Shown one piece after another: positions 18,861-30,251 of a DNA stretch of 64,000 nt. Source of the DNA: Pyrenula massariospora. Lineage: Eukaryota; Ascomycota; Eurotiomycetes; Pyrenulales; Pyrenulaceae. The notes under the pieces were generated by a model. That model made no database searches and was not told the origin of the DNA. It saw only the letters and a list, made by a program, of their open reading frames with translations. The position numbers were made by a program, and so were the translations under genes. The stretch spans positions 930,001-994,000 of the forward strand of contig JAGFMI010000002.1 in NCBI GenBank assembly GCA_021030905.1, read 5' to 3'. Every line of letters starts with the position of its first letter. Positions within the stretch are counted from its first letter, which is position 1.

Positions 18861-21127
18861 TTAGATGGTCGTAGTTGGCGAATTAACCATCCCTGATTCG
18901 GGTCGCATAATCCTCTCCGAACCCCTTTCCGCTCCCAGACAGCTCGCTACCTCTCGGAGCGTCGTCGCGGGCGAGTATACCGTATCTGACACCGGAGAGA
19001 CCATGTGGGCGGGCTCCCTTTTACTCAGCATAGAACTATCACCACCGTAATGTCCGCTTGCTTTTGCTTGTGCATCTACGACGTTTGTGTCCAGCCTCGG
19101 GACCTGTGTATCTGAATCTGTGTCAGTATTCTCAGCCTTCTCACTAGCCTTTCTCTCAACTGCTTTCAGTCTTGGATGCGTTGGGTCCTGAATATTTAGC
19201 ACAGCGAGCAGTTTCCCTTTTCCTGTGACCGGAACTGCCCGTACACCAGCACAACCTTCCCAAGTTGCCACGCCAAGCTCCTCATGAGCCAGCCGCTGCG
19301 TCTCCAGGACCTCGTTCGTAAACCATTCTAAACGGGAATATTTGTAAACGTGTCTGCAGTTTTCGATAAAGATAATGATGGACTCGAGGGTATAATCTAA
19401 AAGGACGATAATACTGCCGAGAACGAGCACAAGTATCAACCCTAAGACGGAGAAATTTGTGTAAGCCGTTGAAAGTATCTTTTGATTCTTGCACAGATAC
19501 TCCGACTCGTCGGAGTCAGGACGTCTCCAGAAATACAGCAACATGCTCGGGTCGTTTGGTCCCGTGGCGGAATCAACCACACCTCCTTGGATGGCGGCAA
19601 GGACGACATTGTGCCAGTTTTGGACGTCGAGTTGCCATTGATTATTGGGGAGAGGAATTTGTGAGCTCTCTTGTAAACTATAGCGCGACGAAAGAGAGGA
19701 GGCTTTGAGGCTTGTGAAGATACCGAGAACGGATTTTGGCGCACCAAGAACCCAAGACATGACTTTGCCGCGCTTATCGTTGTGTGGTATCCGAGAAAAG
19801 TCGACATCTACGACGCCGCCAGGTTGGGAGCAATTTTGGTTTGAAGATGGTTTAGCGTCACAGACCTGGTATTGCATTTTGCAACCCAGGACTGCTGCCG
19901 GTTCATCAGCGAGGAAATATTGCACAGTCCCTGACGTGACACCGGAGTGTATGGGTGGCCCTAAAGGCTGATGTGCAGCGTACCAGGGATCGTCAACTTC
20001 TGCACCGTAGAGGATATTATTTGCAGAGAGGAAGAAAAGCGCAACGTCGCCATCGCCCTGGAATAGGTCCTCAGAAGGAAAGTAGATTGCTCTCGGAAGA
20101 GAGAGCCATTGTGGCTGCTAGCTAGTACAACACCTAGGTTGTAGTCTGGCAACCCGGTGGTAAAGTTTTCGAAGATAAACTGCTGACGCGACCGCTGTTC
20201 GTACTCATATGTGTGATTGAATGGCGCAGACTGAACTGCATTGTAGTTCCGGCGGCCATAAAAATATCTCGTGTAGACTTTATCATCAGAGTAATTGAAG
20301 CTCTGCTTATAGCCTTCCGTAACCAGAGGAGTGCAGTGGGTGACAAGTCTGATAGAAAACCTGAGACCTGGAGGCGAGTTTAAACCTAGATCGTAGTGTG
20401 TATTCAAATACCCGGTGTCAACTTTGATGTTCTTGTCAGAACTACGACACAGCTTCTCTCCAAATGGACAGCTTGCATTTGTCAAAAGCGTGCTGGTTAG
20501 CTGTCGCTTGATGAAGGGGCTGCAATCTTCACCTTCTATCGCATTTGAGTAGCATCTTTGGGCATAGTTTGAGGAAGAAGTCGTGCGCTTCGATGTGTAT
20601 AGCTGATATACCGTTGATATCTTTGCAAGTGTCTGACTGTCTGACGTGGAATAGTATGGTACCCCACAGGAAGGACTCGAAATAAGCACTTCATTCCCCA
20701 AAGCGGAGCCAATTTTAGAAGAAAAGATACCAGCAGCTGCAAAGCCCGAAACTGTGACAAACGCAAATGCTAATAAAGGGACGAGTCTATAGAAAGGCCG
20801 GCTTGCTCTGAAGCGCCAGGCGATCGCGATGCGGATCAGGGCTGTCAGAGCACTCGTTCCATTTGCCGAGTTCCGCAACACTGCCTGGATTTGATGATAC
20901 AATCCGTCTTTCGGCCTGTCAGATGAAAGGATTTGGTGAATAGCGAATGCTGCTAATCGCCAAAAGCTTGTTCCAACAAAGGCAACAAATAATGCAAGAA
21001 ATGCGGTCAAAAGGGCTCCGCCAAAGTGAGTCAATGTAATCGTTGCACCATCGACTCGGCCATAGGACCAATTATTCCAGTACCCAAGATGGACTGGATA
21101 CTCTGCAGAGACCCCTGGATCGGCCAT
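18861..21127 (-). CDS. Three-TM fungal membrane protein with large Cys/N-glycan ectodomain (copy 1)
   Basis: The ATG is at 21127. Exon 1 encodes MADPGVSAEYPVHLGYWNNW, TM1 ([19 protein letters not shown]), and TM2 (LVPLLAFAFVTVSGFAAAG). An ectodomain follows with conserved Cys residues and several N-glycosylation sequons (NASC, NYSD, NHTY, NFTT). The reading then shifts frame near 20060-20130 into a second open frame that ends at 18861. This second part holds the rest of the ectodomain, TM3 (LGLILVLVLGSIIVLLDY) and a long cytosolic tail. The shift can be explained by a short intron (about 44 or 59 nt) or by a one-base indel. The family is unnamed as far as I recognise and no enzyme motif is visible. 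A clear paralogue lies at 59840-62371. The CorA-like gene is its 3' neighbour on the same strand. Confidence 0.75.
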
Positions 21128-24100
21128 GGTTGAAGATAAGAAGATGGGGGTAGCTCAATGTGAGAGAAGGGTAATGCACAGTCAGAGTGAAAGGAAGACG
21201 AACCAGACATAGAGCAAGGCGTAATGCTGATATATGGCACTTACCTCCGGCCCCTTTGTCATTTTCAGTAAGAAAAATTTGAGCATCCCTAAAATGCCTT
21301 TTTAGGCTTCAAGGCTAGTTAGAAATTGGTCGAAATTGGAACTATGGATTTTGATGGCGTTGCTGGTGTATAGTGGCGTTCTACAGAGGTGGAAGGGATG
21401 TAGATTTACACTTGTGCCCGCGCCATGCTGCAAGAGGTAAGCATTATCACACAATTTTTCTTATCCGAAGCTCGTCCAAATAATGGAGTCATGAATCAGT
21501 GGGTTGAGGGCGTATCACACAGGCTGTGTGCATGCATTTGGCCCAAATTTTGATATATGGAATCCTTTCGGCTGTGATACCCGGGGTTTGAGATGGCGTC
21601 TAGAAGGAATCCACCAAGGTGACGTGCTTCTGAAATAGGACAAAATGCTTGTTCTGTGATACAGATGTTCTGCGCATATTGAGCCTCCATGCAATCACAG
21701 GATTCCGAAGAGTATCGTCGCACAGGCTCAATTCATGTTTGATGACTATGCAGGCATTTTTGGGGGCCGTCGAGACTATTACGACCTCTACCTTAGTTTG
21801 ACTGGAACGAATGGCACTTCCTAAAACGTCCATCCGATCCGATTCTGTGGGACTTTGCGGCTGAAAGTGTCTTGACAAAGTAGTCGACCACGTCTCAATG
21901 TACACGACGAAGCTCGATCTAGCTCAAGGGGGGAAAGAGACGATCGAGTCTCTGGTCTCGACTCGTTGATGGCACGCACGCTACATAAACGGGCTGATCA
22001 TTGTTTCTTGGAGAGTTAGTCAGGTCGCATCTTCCCACTAGCTAGTACCTCACCGCATGTTCTATCTTGTCAGCCCCCACCGAAGACACACGGCCCGGGC
22101 CTTGATTCGTGACACTTGAGCTTGGTTTGAGCTCCTCGCGTTCGGCAATCGTGTGAGGCGCAAAAGAGGTTGTTGAAAAAGCCAATCTCATAGTATGATG
22201 ACTCGGGAGTTCGTTTCAGGTTGAGTGGGAAATCTAAGCCTCCGCCTCTTTCGTCACTCCGCCTTCCGCCATCAAATCCGTGGGGGCGGATTTCAGAGGG
22301 GTGCCTCGCCAGCTGAGAGATTAATGAACATGTGTGCTTGATGACAGGCAGGCTTTGACCATGATTATCCAATAGTGCTCTAGGACTTGGCTTTTCGTCC
22401 TATAGACCAGAATCGTGACGCTGATGCGTCGCTTAGTTCAGATCTCTAACGCAAATCTCTGCTCGTCAGACTAACAGGCTTCGCCAAAATAGTTCCGACC
22501 TCCCAAACACATGAAGACGACCAAATTCCGACTCTAGAATACCTTCAGCACCCTTACGAGTATTTGATTCAACAGTTTAGGTCATCTCAGTACCACCTCG
22601 TTCTTTTGCAAAGTCTCTCTAGAATATCGAAGGCTGAGGCTTTTCTAAACATCCCTGTTCGAACAATTACATTGGTGTTTTCCTCTGTCCTCTGCTTTCA
22701 CGCGTTTTGTCAAAGAACCGAGAACTTCATTGTCATTTTGCTAGTCAGAAGTTTCTGTCAGTACGATTGCTCTCTAGCCTACCTTCACTTCTCTTCACCA
22801 ATTATCGACGCCTCTCTTCCGAAGACTTTCATTATGCATCGGAATAATTAGTCGTTTCTTAAACTCCCTTTGATGTCTTTTTATTGACCGTGCACCCCTT
22901 AGAAATTGAAGACCTGGTTAGTCTAACCCTTACGTACCATTGGAAATATGGTGCATTATTACAGGTAGGTATTCACAGACGTCTTCACATCACTCCAACA
23001 TCTTCCCAAAATGCCACCGTCTCTTCTCTGCACTTGCTCGTTGCTGCATGCTCATGCCAATTAGGCGAATGGGCCACCACCTCCAAAGACAATCAGAGTC
23101 AGCCCCGCACCGCCTTCAAGAATGGCATAGAAAACATCCTAACCCTCTATCTCGACCTCTCAAAACCTCCACCCTCCCCGTCGCCATCTCCCTAATAGCA
23201 ACCTCCTCCAACACCAACCCCCTCCGGACCCAACCACCAAGCTCCAACCCCTACCTTCCACCACCCCACCATCTACGGCACCCGCTTCTGCGCTCCTCAC
23301 CCTGACCTCCTCCCTCCAAACCCGCCTCGACTCCATCACATCCTCTCCTACCTCCCCCAACCCGACACCCTCACCATCGGCCGCTGCAAGAATCAAACCC
23401 AGAACCCACTCCTCCCCAACACCCAGGGTGAGTATGGCTCGCACCACTGGTCCGCATACCACTACCGGGCCTGCCTTCTGCTCTACACGACTATACCAAC
23501 AACTCCAGGAAAGTGCAATCCTCTCCCAGGGCCTGGCCAACATACAACTGCTCTTCCCTTGTCTCCAACGACGCAAGCAAGCCACGACGGCAGTACCAGG
23601 TCATTGTGCGCCTGTGGAAGGCGCCGGCAACGCCGGAGACGTCGATGGGGAGTGTTGCGACGTTGACGGCGGGGGAGGGGGGAAGATTGCGCGGATGTCA
23701 TCCGGATTTGAGAGGAGGTGCTGGGGTTTAGGAGGATACTTGAAGGGGCTGAAGGGGTTGCAGGTAAATAAGTAAAGGGCTGGATTTGTGTTATGCGGTG
23801 CACGGGCCACAGATTGCGTTTGCAATTCAATTCACGCGATTGGCGCTTTGAGAAGAGCTTTGGCTGTGCAAGCACGTTTTATTTTTAGCTCTATGTAATA
23901 TAAGTCTATGTATGGTAGCGATCGTGTTTCGTTATCGTCATAAGTCTTCATCAGAAGCCACCTCTCCCCGACATGCCAGCTCAGATGATACGCTGATCCA
24001 ACGCACATCGTGTCGGTGTTCGTCAGTTATCCATTCCAAAGTGCAGCATGAGGCTAGCTCCGCGGCAACTGTGTCGTCGTTGACGATGAATGTCTTTCAC

Positions 24101-24284
24101 CCAGCAGTAGCGCTCTTGCTTGCTAGTGTGATGTTGCCGCTCATGATAGACGCACTCTAAGTAGCAAAAGCACTCAAACTCTTCCAATAATAATCATGTC
24201 GTCGTTTATCAGTAACGAAGTCCGACAAGCAAGGTCATTCCAGCTCTCGTGAGATGATCAAAGTTCCAGACTTAGCCCCAGAAC
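21128..24284. other. Long gene-poor stretch, about 3.1 kb
   Basis: No convincing gene is seen. The 21128-22880 part is made of short, broken frames with no domain resemblance. The 22884-23775 part looks partly coding-like and is listed separately. The 23780-24284 part holds the 3' flank of the 24285 gene and nothing else recognised. Confidence 0.5.
22884..23775 (+). other. Unresolved coding-like stretch (possible decayed or multi-exon gene)
   Basis: Several overlapping plus-strand frames show amino-acid-like composition. One contains SSLHLLVAACSCQLGEWATT, another KPRTHSSPTPRVSMARTTGP further on. No set of introns that I could find joins them into one protein, and no domain is recognised. The minus strand is also open in parts because the region is C-rich on the plus strand, which inflates frames. 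It may be a degraded gene or simply GC-rich noise. Confidence 0.25.
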
Positions 24285-25061
24285 TCACTTCAATTCGGTG
24301 TAGGTGAGCTGAGGCGGCGGGCCAACGCCCAAGATCGTAACTCCACGTCCATGTTTAGCGCCCCCAAGAGGAGCACCGCCGTCGTTAAGCGAATGTCTGG
24401 CAATGACGCCGCTCTGATTGTTGTTGGTAGCTCTGGCCGCATTGTGTGAAAGATTCGAGCCAAGACCGCCTTGTCGTTGTGCAGACGCATCCCCAACCCT
24501 CACGCCCGCTCTTGCAGCAGCGCTTTGAAATTGGTCAAGGCCATTGCGTCGACGTTCGCGGCCCTCCTTAAGCATGCAATCGAAGCAGACTGCGTCAGTG
24601 GTCTTTGGCGTATCTGGTGGTCCATAGCAGACATCGCTAGCCGCTATGGTCAACAGCTGGGTGTCGACGCCAGCTTTCTGCGGTGTGTATACCTGCACAG
24701 CATTGACTCTCTCATTTGGGTTGTAATTGGGCATCGGAGGTGGAGGAGGTAAGGACTGCCCGATGCCTCGGCTGCCAGAGTAATACCCTTGGCCTGTCCC
24801 AAAGCCGACGTTAAGAGGCTGCGTGCCGTCATCTGCTGGTCGTTGTCGTCGTGCGATGGGATCGTAGGCACGGCAGAAAGATTTGGTCTCGTGAGTGCAG
24901 GCGTAGAGCCAGTGTTCGCACATGTTGGTAGCGTAGTCGTAGGCAAAGAACAAGTGAGTCTGTCCGATATAGAATTTACCCGGATCTCGAAACATGCAAT
25001 AACTCAGAGATTGCTTTGGGCAAGAACAATTGACCTCAATGGGGACAAAATTCTCTAAAGA
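24285..25061 (-). CDS. Cys-rich orphan protein, at least 250 aa, 5' end unresolved
   Basis: The main exon is open from about 25061 (acceptor TTTAG at its upstream edge) to the stop at 24285. It begins with a segment containing VPIEVNCSCPKQSLSYC, then FRDPGKFYIGQTHLFFAYDY, MCEHWLYACTHETKSFCRAY, and a DAVCFDCMLKEGRERRR block. These are paired-Cys blocks that look like a metal-binding or disulphide fold. A Pro- and Gly/Asn-rich tail follows. The first possible ATG inside the exon is at 24995. An upstream exon in 25170-25410 (reading RVKTCILLYQSCNHRF) would add the usual CxxxYxxCxH opening of small fungal orphan proteins, but I could not find a clean donor. Function unknown. Confidence 0.55.
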   Translation of the reverse strand, partial: SLENFVPIEVNCSCPKQSLSYCMFRDPGKFYIGQTHLFFAYDYATNMCEHWLYACTHETKSFCRAYDPIARRQRPADDGTQPLNVGFGTGQGYYSGSRGIGQSLPPPPPMPNYNPNERVNAVQVYTPQKAGVDTQLLTIAASDVCYGPPDTPKTTDAVCFDCMLKEGRERRRNGLDQFQSAAARAGVRVGDASAQRQGGLGSNLSHNAARATNNNQSGVIARHSLNDGGAPLGGAKHGRGVTILGVGPPPQLTYTELK

Positions 25062-26188
25062 AACGTCAGTGTTAGGAAGAGCAGGGTAAGAAAAACAGAA
25101 TGGAAGATTTTATGGTGGAGCGGGGACAGTGAGACCTACATCAGAAGAGGGCGATCAACGAAAGCTCTGGAATATATCAAAAGCGATGATTGCAGCTTTG
25201 ATATAACAAGATGCAAGTCTTGACCCGAATAGGTTCTAGGAACACATCGTGCTCACCAGCACTGTTACTAGAACTCGTGCGCTCGGTCGTGGGTTGATGG
25301 CAGAAGCAAACAGCAAGCATGGGCTGGGGGAAAGGCAGACACTTAAATACCTGGGCTCTGTGACTGTGACGAATTGGGCGGTGATCGTGCTCAGTGAGCG
25401 TGATCAATAATTATCTGGCATTTTCTTGGTGTGTTGGGAAAGTGAAAGGCGTGGAAGATGGAAAGGGAAAGAAGCACCTGGCGCCGGAGGTCGGTGATGT
25501 TGCTCTGTACGGCAGCATCTAGATACGGCCGCTTAGCACGGGACATGCATCGGTGGATCGGGCATCAAAATGTGAAGCCGCAGACGCGGTTGTGAGGTTG
25601 AGAACTTTATCTTAGGGGAAGTGACATTGAGAATGTGATGTGGAGCTATGGTTACCGCGGTGTTGGAACGTGCGAGTCATGCGAGATCGCGTCTACCATG
25701 CGCAAGAAACGGACTGGAAGAACCTGCTGACTCGTATCGCCACTAGATGGCCCGAAAGCTTGGGTCAGTAAGAATATCAAATCGTGGAGGGAAAGAGCTT
25801 CCACAAGTGATATCGGGTCTCGGCGCCAACGTCCGACCTAACCGTCACTTCGATAATCATCTTACCAGCACTCTAAATTTTTTGCAAAAAGCGGTACCGA
25901 TTCATAGAATGGCGGAGAATTGAATGGTGAAGTTGGATTGGGCTATGGTTGATGATAGCGTAACATTTGCCAGCTAAGGTGCGGGTAATACTAGATTGGA
26001 GCAAGTCCCCCTTTGCGTGTTAGAGTCGACTTTCTTAGTAGTAAGAATGGGACGAGAGACGCAGCATACGGACACGATGTGGAAGATTAAAAAGTGGCGT
26101 AAATACTTACGGATTTGAAATTTTGAACATCTCCCATCGCCAAAAGAAAACTCAAGATGCGGCATAAGGGCCTGACTCAGTTGATCCT
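25062..26188. other. Intergenic, possible upstream exon of the 24285 gene
   Basis: The part near 25170-25410 may hold the first exon of the Cys-rich gene downstream of it on the minus strand. The remainder (25410-26188) shows only short frames and no domain. Confidence 0.4.
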
Positions 26189-26830
26189 CTACACATCATT
26201 CTGCCTTTGCCCGTCCGATAATTGGCCCTGGCAAGCTTCATCCCGCGAGCTTAAAGGAACACGAGGAATGACTATCCCGTCCTTAGTAATCCCTAGTGTG
26301 CCAGTAGAATGATATGCTTCCTGTTTCTCCCCTTCATCGTGTGCGGTTGAAGCGAACCCAGATACTGAAGCCTCCTCCATTCCCTCCTTTACCGTTGAAG
26401 CGAGAGAGTTACTCCTACGACGCTCGGCTGACTTCTCCCGGCCTCGATCCTGAGACGCACATTCCCAAGCCAGCTTACGCGCACCTCCATGACAGAATGA
26501 ATGTTGCTCCCAGCCAAGTCTCCCTGTCTCTTCACCCGTCCAACCTTCGAAGTCGGGATTGTATCGTCTCATATTCAATTCTTCTTTCAACCAATCGGCT
26601 TTGCTCATAGCGTACCAGAATTCGCTAAGAATCTGGATGAACGCCTCCGGGCACGGTGGACCAGTGAATACGCCGTCACGACAATTGTAGCATGCCCGCT
26701 CCTCCGTGGCTTCGATCGAGAGTTTCTGCACAAGCCCGCTGCACTTGAGTCGTCCACAAAAGCTGATAATGCCAGTGGAGTTGGTGATGTGGCGGCAGAA
26801 GGGGTGAATGGGAATTTTTCGGACACACAT
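26189..26830 (-). CDS. Small Cys-rich orphan protein, 213 aa
   Basis: A single open frame has an ATG at 26830. The N-terminal half reads MCVRKIPIHPFCRHITNSTG, then SFCGRLKCSGL and ERACYNCRDGVFTGPPCPEA: a run of CxxC-type and CxxxH-type pairs suggesting a zinc-bound or disulphide-bound fold. The C-terminal half is charged and low in complexity (Glu/Lys/Arg/Ser). There is no signal peptide, so it is probably intracellular. It lies on the same strand as the other Cys-rich gene about 1.1 kb away and shares its general style (Cys-rich head, disordered tail), but the two do not align obviously. I do not recognise a named family. Confidence 0.55.
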   Translation of the reverse strand: MCVRKIPIHPFCRHITNSTGIISFCGRLKCSGLVQKLSIEATEERACYNCRDGVFTGPPCPEAFIQILSEFWYAMSKADWLKEELNMRRYNPDFEGWTGEETGRLGWEQHSFCHGGARKLAWECASQDRGREKSAERRRSNSLASTVKEGMEEASVSGFASTAHDEGEKQEAYHSTGTLGITKDGIVIPRVPLSSRDEACQGQLSDGQRQNDV

Positions 26831-28285
26831 AATGGTCAGTTGAACTTGTGCCTCAGCTGCGAAGTGATAAGCAATCGGACTTCAGAAAGAGTGAGACAAG
26901 GATCACCGTAGAAATAGTTGTAAATTTCCTTTGAAGAGACTACGAGAATCTTCGGTAGTTCAAAGCCTTGTAGTCCAGCAATTCTTTCAGCCAAGTTGCA
27001 AACGACCTAGGAGATAGGTATATGAGGAAGCCAGTCACCAAGGCGTCGCATTTAAACACTAAGGAACGATTATCCCTACGGAAACGCGCGAGTGATCAAG
27101 CATGACCACAGTGACTGAAGAGAGCTCGCAACTGACCATTAAATTTTTTTTTCAGTATTAGAGATGTGGACTGATCAATTTTTTAATGACTTAAGGTTGT
27201 CGACCTTCTTTGGCAAGGAGATACTGAAGAAATTATCTTGCATGACCGCTCAATAGCCCGAAGGCCGCAGCAATATCTTTATGGGTTTGGCTGTATGTCT
27301 CTGATTTCTCGAGACCCAGCACCAATACTACGGGCTGTGAGAGTGTTACACACCGCCCGGTGACACTCGGTGAAGATCCGAAGAGAAAAAGCCTCACTCG
27401 TTAGGAAGTGGCGTCCATTCTCAAGTACGTTATGTCACTTCGGCATACCGATAATTTATCCACACCATAATAAAAGTGTTCGCCAAAATAATCCATCAGG
27501 CCTTTGCGAGCACATCCAATTCAGCGTAGGTAAGTTCTAGTGTAGAATTGAAGTACCTCGAGGAATATCGCTCTATAGGGGAGACTTCTACTTGCATCGA
27601 TCTGTTCTAGTCATGTTGCTGTGATGGCGCGACACGCGGATAGAGCCATGCAGCTAGCTCGTTAATAGTCACGATCTTGAAGAGCACTATCACACGTCGT
27701 TCGTCGACGTTTTGGGAACCCAATAAATGGCTTAGAGACGAGGCACATGAACTCGAAGAAAGAAGGGGCTCATAAATTTCAGAACAAGGTAGACTATTAC
27801 GAAAACGTTGTCAAAGTGCCGTTCTTTGGCGTGGAGGTGTGGTCGCAAAATGAAAGAACGTCGGCTCCGATAATTTATCAAATACGTGTGTTTAGCATAG
27901 AAGGCTCCGCGAGTAATAGAAAGGTTTGGTGTTGATCAGACAGTCTTTTTCAGTTGTCACATTTTCAAACGGTTGCTATTCTGATCCGACAGTGTGACTG
28001 TCGCAAGCTTTCAGCACTTCTGTGATACCTTATCTTCCTCCTTGATAGGCTTGTTTATGAGGTAAGTCCATGGCCATACCAAAATTCGACTCTACCAGGA
28101 ACACCAAAAGTAAGCGTCAGATGCCTCTAAGCCAGCCATATTCTTTACATTGGTCATAGAAAAGTCTTCTCCATAATTCAAATTTTCTACTCTACTCTGT
28201 CAATCGACACCTAGCCTCTACAAAATCTTTATGCACTTTGATACTTAGGCGGCAGTACTTATTCGAGCCAGGTGTCCGGCCTGCC
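26831..28285. other. Intergenic, about 1.45 kb
   Basis: Only short frames are present, the longest plus-strand one being 62 codons at 27747-27935, and nothing shows domain resemblance. It likely holds the promoter of the GH72-like gene at its right end. Confidence 0.5.
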
Positions 28286-29583
28286 ATGGTGAGCGTAGAG
28301 TGCGACTCTTCTATGCCAGTCATTGAGATGAGGGGACGGTACTTCTGGAAAGGCAAGGACAGGGTGCGAGTCCCTGATAACATTTTATCCGTTTTCACCA
28401 CGACTTGACCATATCTAAAATTGATCTCGAAGTTTATTATTCGAGGAGTTGTCTACCAAGGTTATGGCCCTGACTTTGGCAACGAAGCGATGGATATCCT
28501 GACTGATGACCACTTGGACCATCTACAAAAGTCTATACCTCTGTTCACTGAGCTTGGACTTAACACCGTTCGAGTCTATCAAGTGTACAGCTCCGAATCG
28601 CATAACGCCGCCATGGAGCTTCTCAGAAACGCCGGGATCTTTGTCGTGGCCGGCATAAGTACCTCACGACTAACCATCAATCGACTTCGCCCTCATGCCT
28701 CCTACACGGCAGAGCTGATGCAGTCCTTCTTCCGGACCATCGACTGTTTAGCCAAGTACGACAACGTTATCGGCATTGTCGTCGCAAGCGGACTCATCAA
28801 TCATGCATCACATTCTGATGCTGCGGAAGTCGTCAGAGCGGTTGTAAAAGACTTGAAGCGTCACATGGCCATTAAGAACAAGACTAATGGTCAGAGAGTA
28901 CTACCACTTGGTGTATCCCAGCATGCTGTCGGAGAATCCACAGAACCAATGTTCGAGTATTTCACGGCCGGCTCTCCGGAGGAAAGAGTCGACTTCTTTG
29001 CGGTACATGGAGCAACAGTATATCACCTTTCGATGCTGACTATTCCTAGCTCAATGATTACTCACCATCTATTCCTACTCCGTCTCGTCCTGATGAATAT
29101 TTCGGACAGCATGTGAGTTACTTTTCCAAATTAAATCCCCTCCTGCCTTGACGCTGAATTGCACAGAGACCTCTCTTCACCCGGGTACCAATTCCAACGT
29201 TCGTCTCAGAATACGGCCACAGACCTCGATCCGAAATCGGCTCTCGCGCCTTCCACGAAACAACACGCCTCTACGCCGCGGACATGCTCTCAACCTTCTC
29301 CGGAGGCTGCGTGTACGAATTTCTCAACGGAGCGAATAAATACGGTATTGTAGAATTGAACAGAGGCGATAGGACACTCATCAAGACCGCCGAATTTGAA
29401 AACTACAAAGCCCGGCTCCGTGAGACAGCCGAAGACGTAGCAGCTCATGGGACGCCCGCCGCGATCCAGGATAGTCCTGATTGGCGGGAAGCCTTTCCAG
29501 CCGTTTCTGAGCATTGGAGAGCTAGACCAGATATTCCGGCCTCGCCTGTGGATTGGGAAGCAGAGAGAAATGCTTTGAGCTAG
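28286..29583 (+). CDS. GH72-like (Gas/Gel beta-1,3-glucanosyltransferase fold) protein lacking the acid/base Glu, 375 aa
   Basis: Four exons keep phase: 28286-28363, 28433-29002, 29050-29112 and 29167-29583. They give 375 residues. The introns are 69, 47 and 54 nt, and the 47-nt one has a textbook TGCTGAC branch site. The protein opens with EMRGRYFWKGKDRFIIRGVV (residues 15-34), then LGLNTVRVYQVYSSESHNAA, the start of the GH72 TIM barrel. The nucleophile region is kept (FVSEYGH, Glu252, followed by FSGGCVYEF). The acid/base region, normally GNEV, reads ASGLIN at 144-149, so that Glu is absent. No signal peptide, Cys-rich X8 domain or GPI signal is visible, unlike classical Gas/Gel proteins. 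It is probably a non-catalytic or altered family member. Confidence 0.82.
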
Positions 29584-30251
29584 ATATAGTGCAATAGTAG
29601 ATAAAGGGTTTAGAAATCGCCCATCCGCATGCCCATTCACTAGTAAATCCCATCCACCCCTCACCCGTACCTTTCAAATCCAGCGCAGGATAACAACTCG
29701 TCAACCCATCTTCCCTCCGCCTCCCCACCATCAATCTATCCATCTATAACCACACACAAATTCCTTCCCTCCAGGATCGCACCACGCATCCCAATCCAAA
29801 ACCCAAATCTCCAAAAGCAGTAACCCGGCTCACCAATGCCCCCTCGGCTCCGAACCCCACCTCCACCGATAACGCCGAGCTATCCCATGTCACAACATCA
29901 CCTCACCACCGCGTCCAGCACGTCCCTGTCCCACAATTAAGAGAAACCCGCCTGCAGCAACCATCAAATTTGGCCACGAATTCTGCGTAATTTGTCTGGG
30001 AGCGGCGTATCACAAAATCCTACGTGCGTAAGATATCCGCTCGGAAGCCTGGGGAACGCGTTGCGGGCCGGACGGGTAGGTACGAGGGGGATGAGATATA
30101 TATTATCTCTCTCTGGATAGGAAGCGTACGGGTCTGGCAAGCTCAAGCCATTTCAACGTCCCTGAGGAAAAAACTCTTGAATCTCATTTCCTTCTCCCCA
30201 TCACCTAAGTTAACCCAAATCACCGCCTCAAACCCCATCAACAACCACACA
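29584..30251. other. Intergenic
   Basis: This 668-nt gap lies between two plus-strand genes and has no supportable coding frame. It contains the 3' flank of the GH72-like gene and the promoter of the luciferase-domain gene. Confidence 0.45.

Noticed and set aside
23160-23585. 141-codon minus-strand frame in C-rich DNA
   Set aside because: Its Val/Gly/Arg-rich composition is the mirror of a C-rich strand, not a protein.
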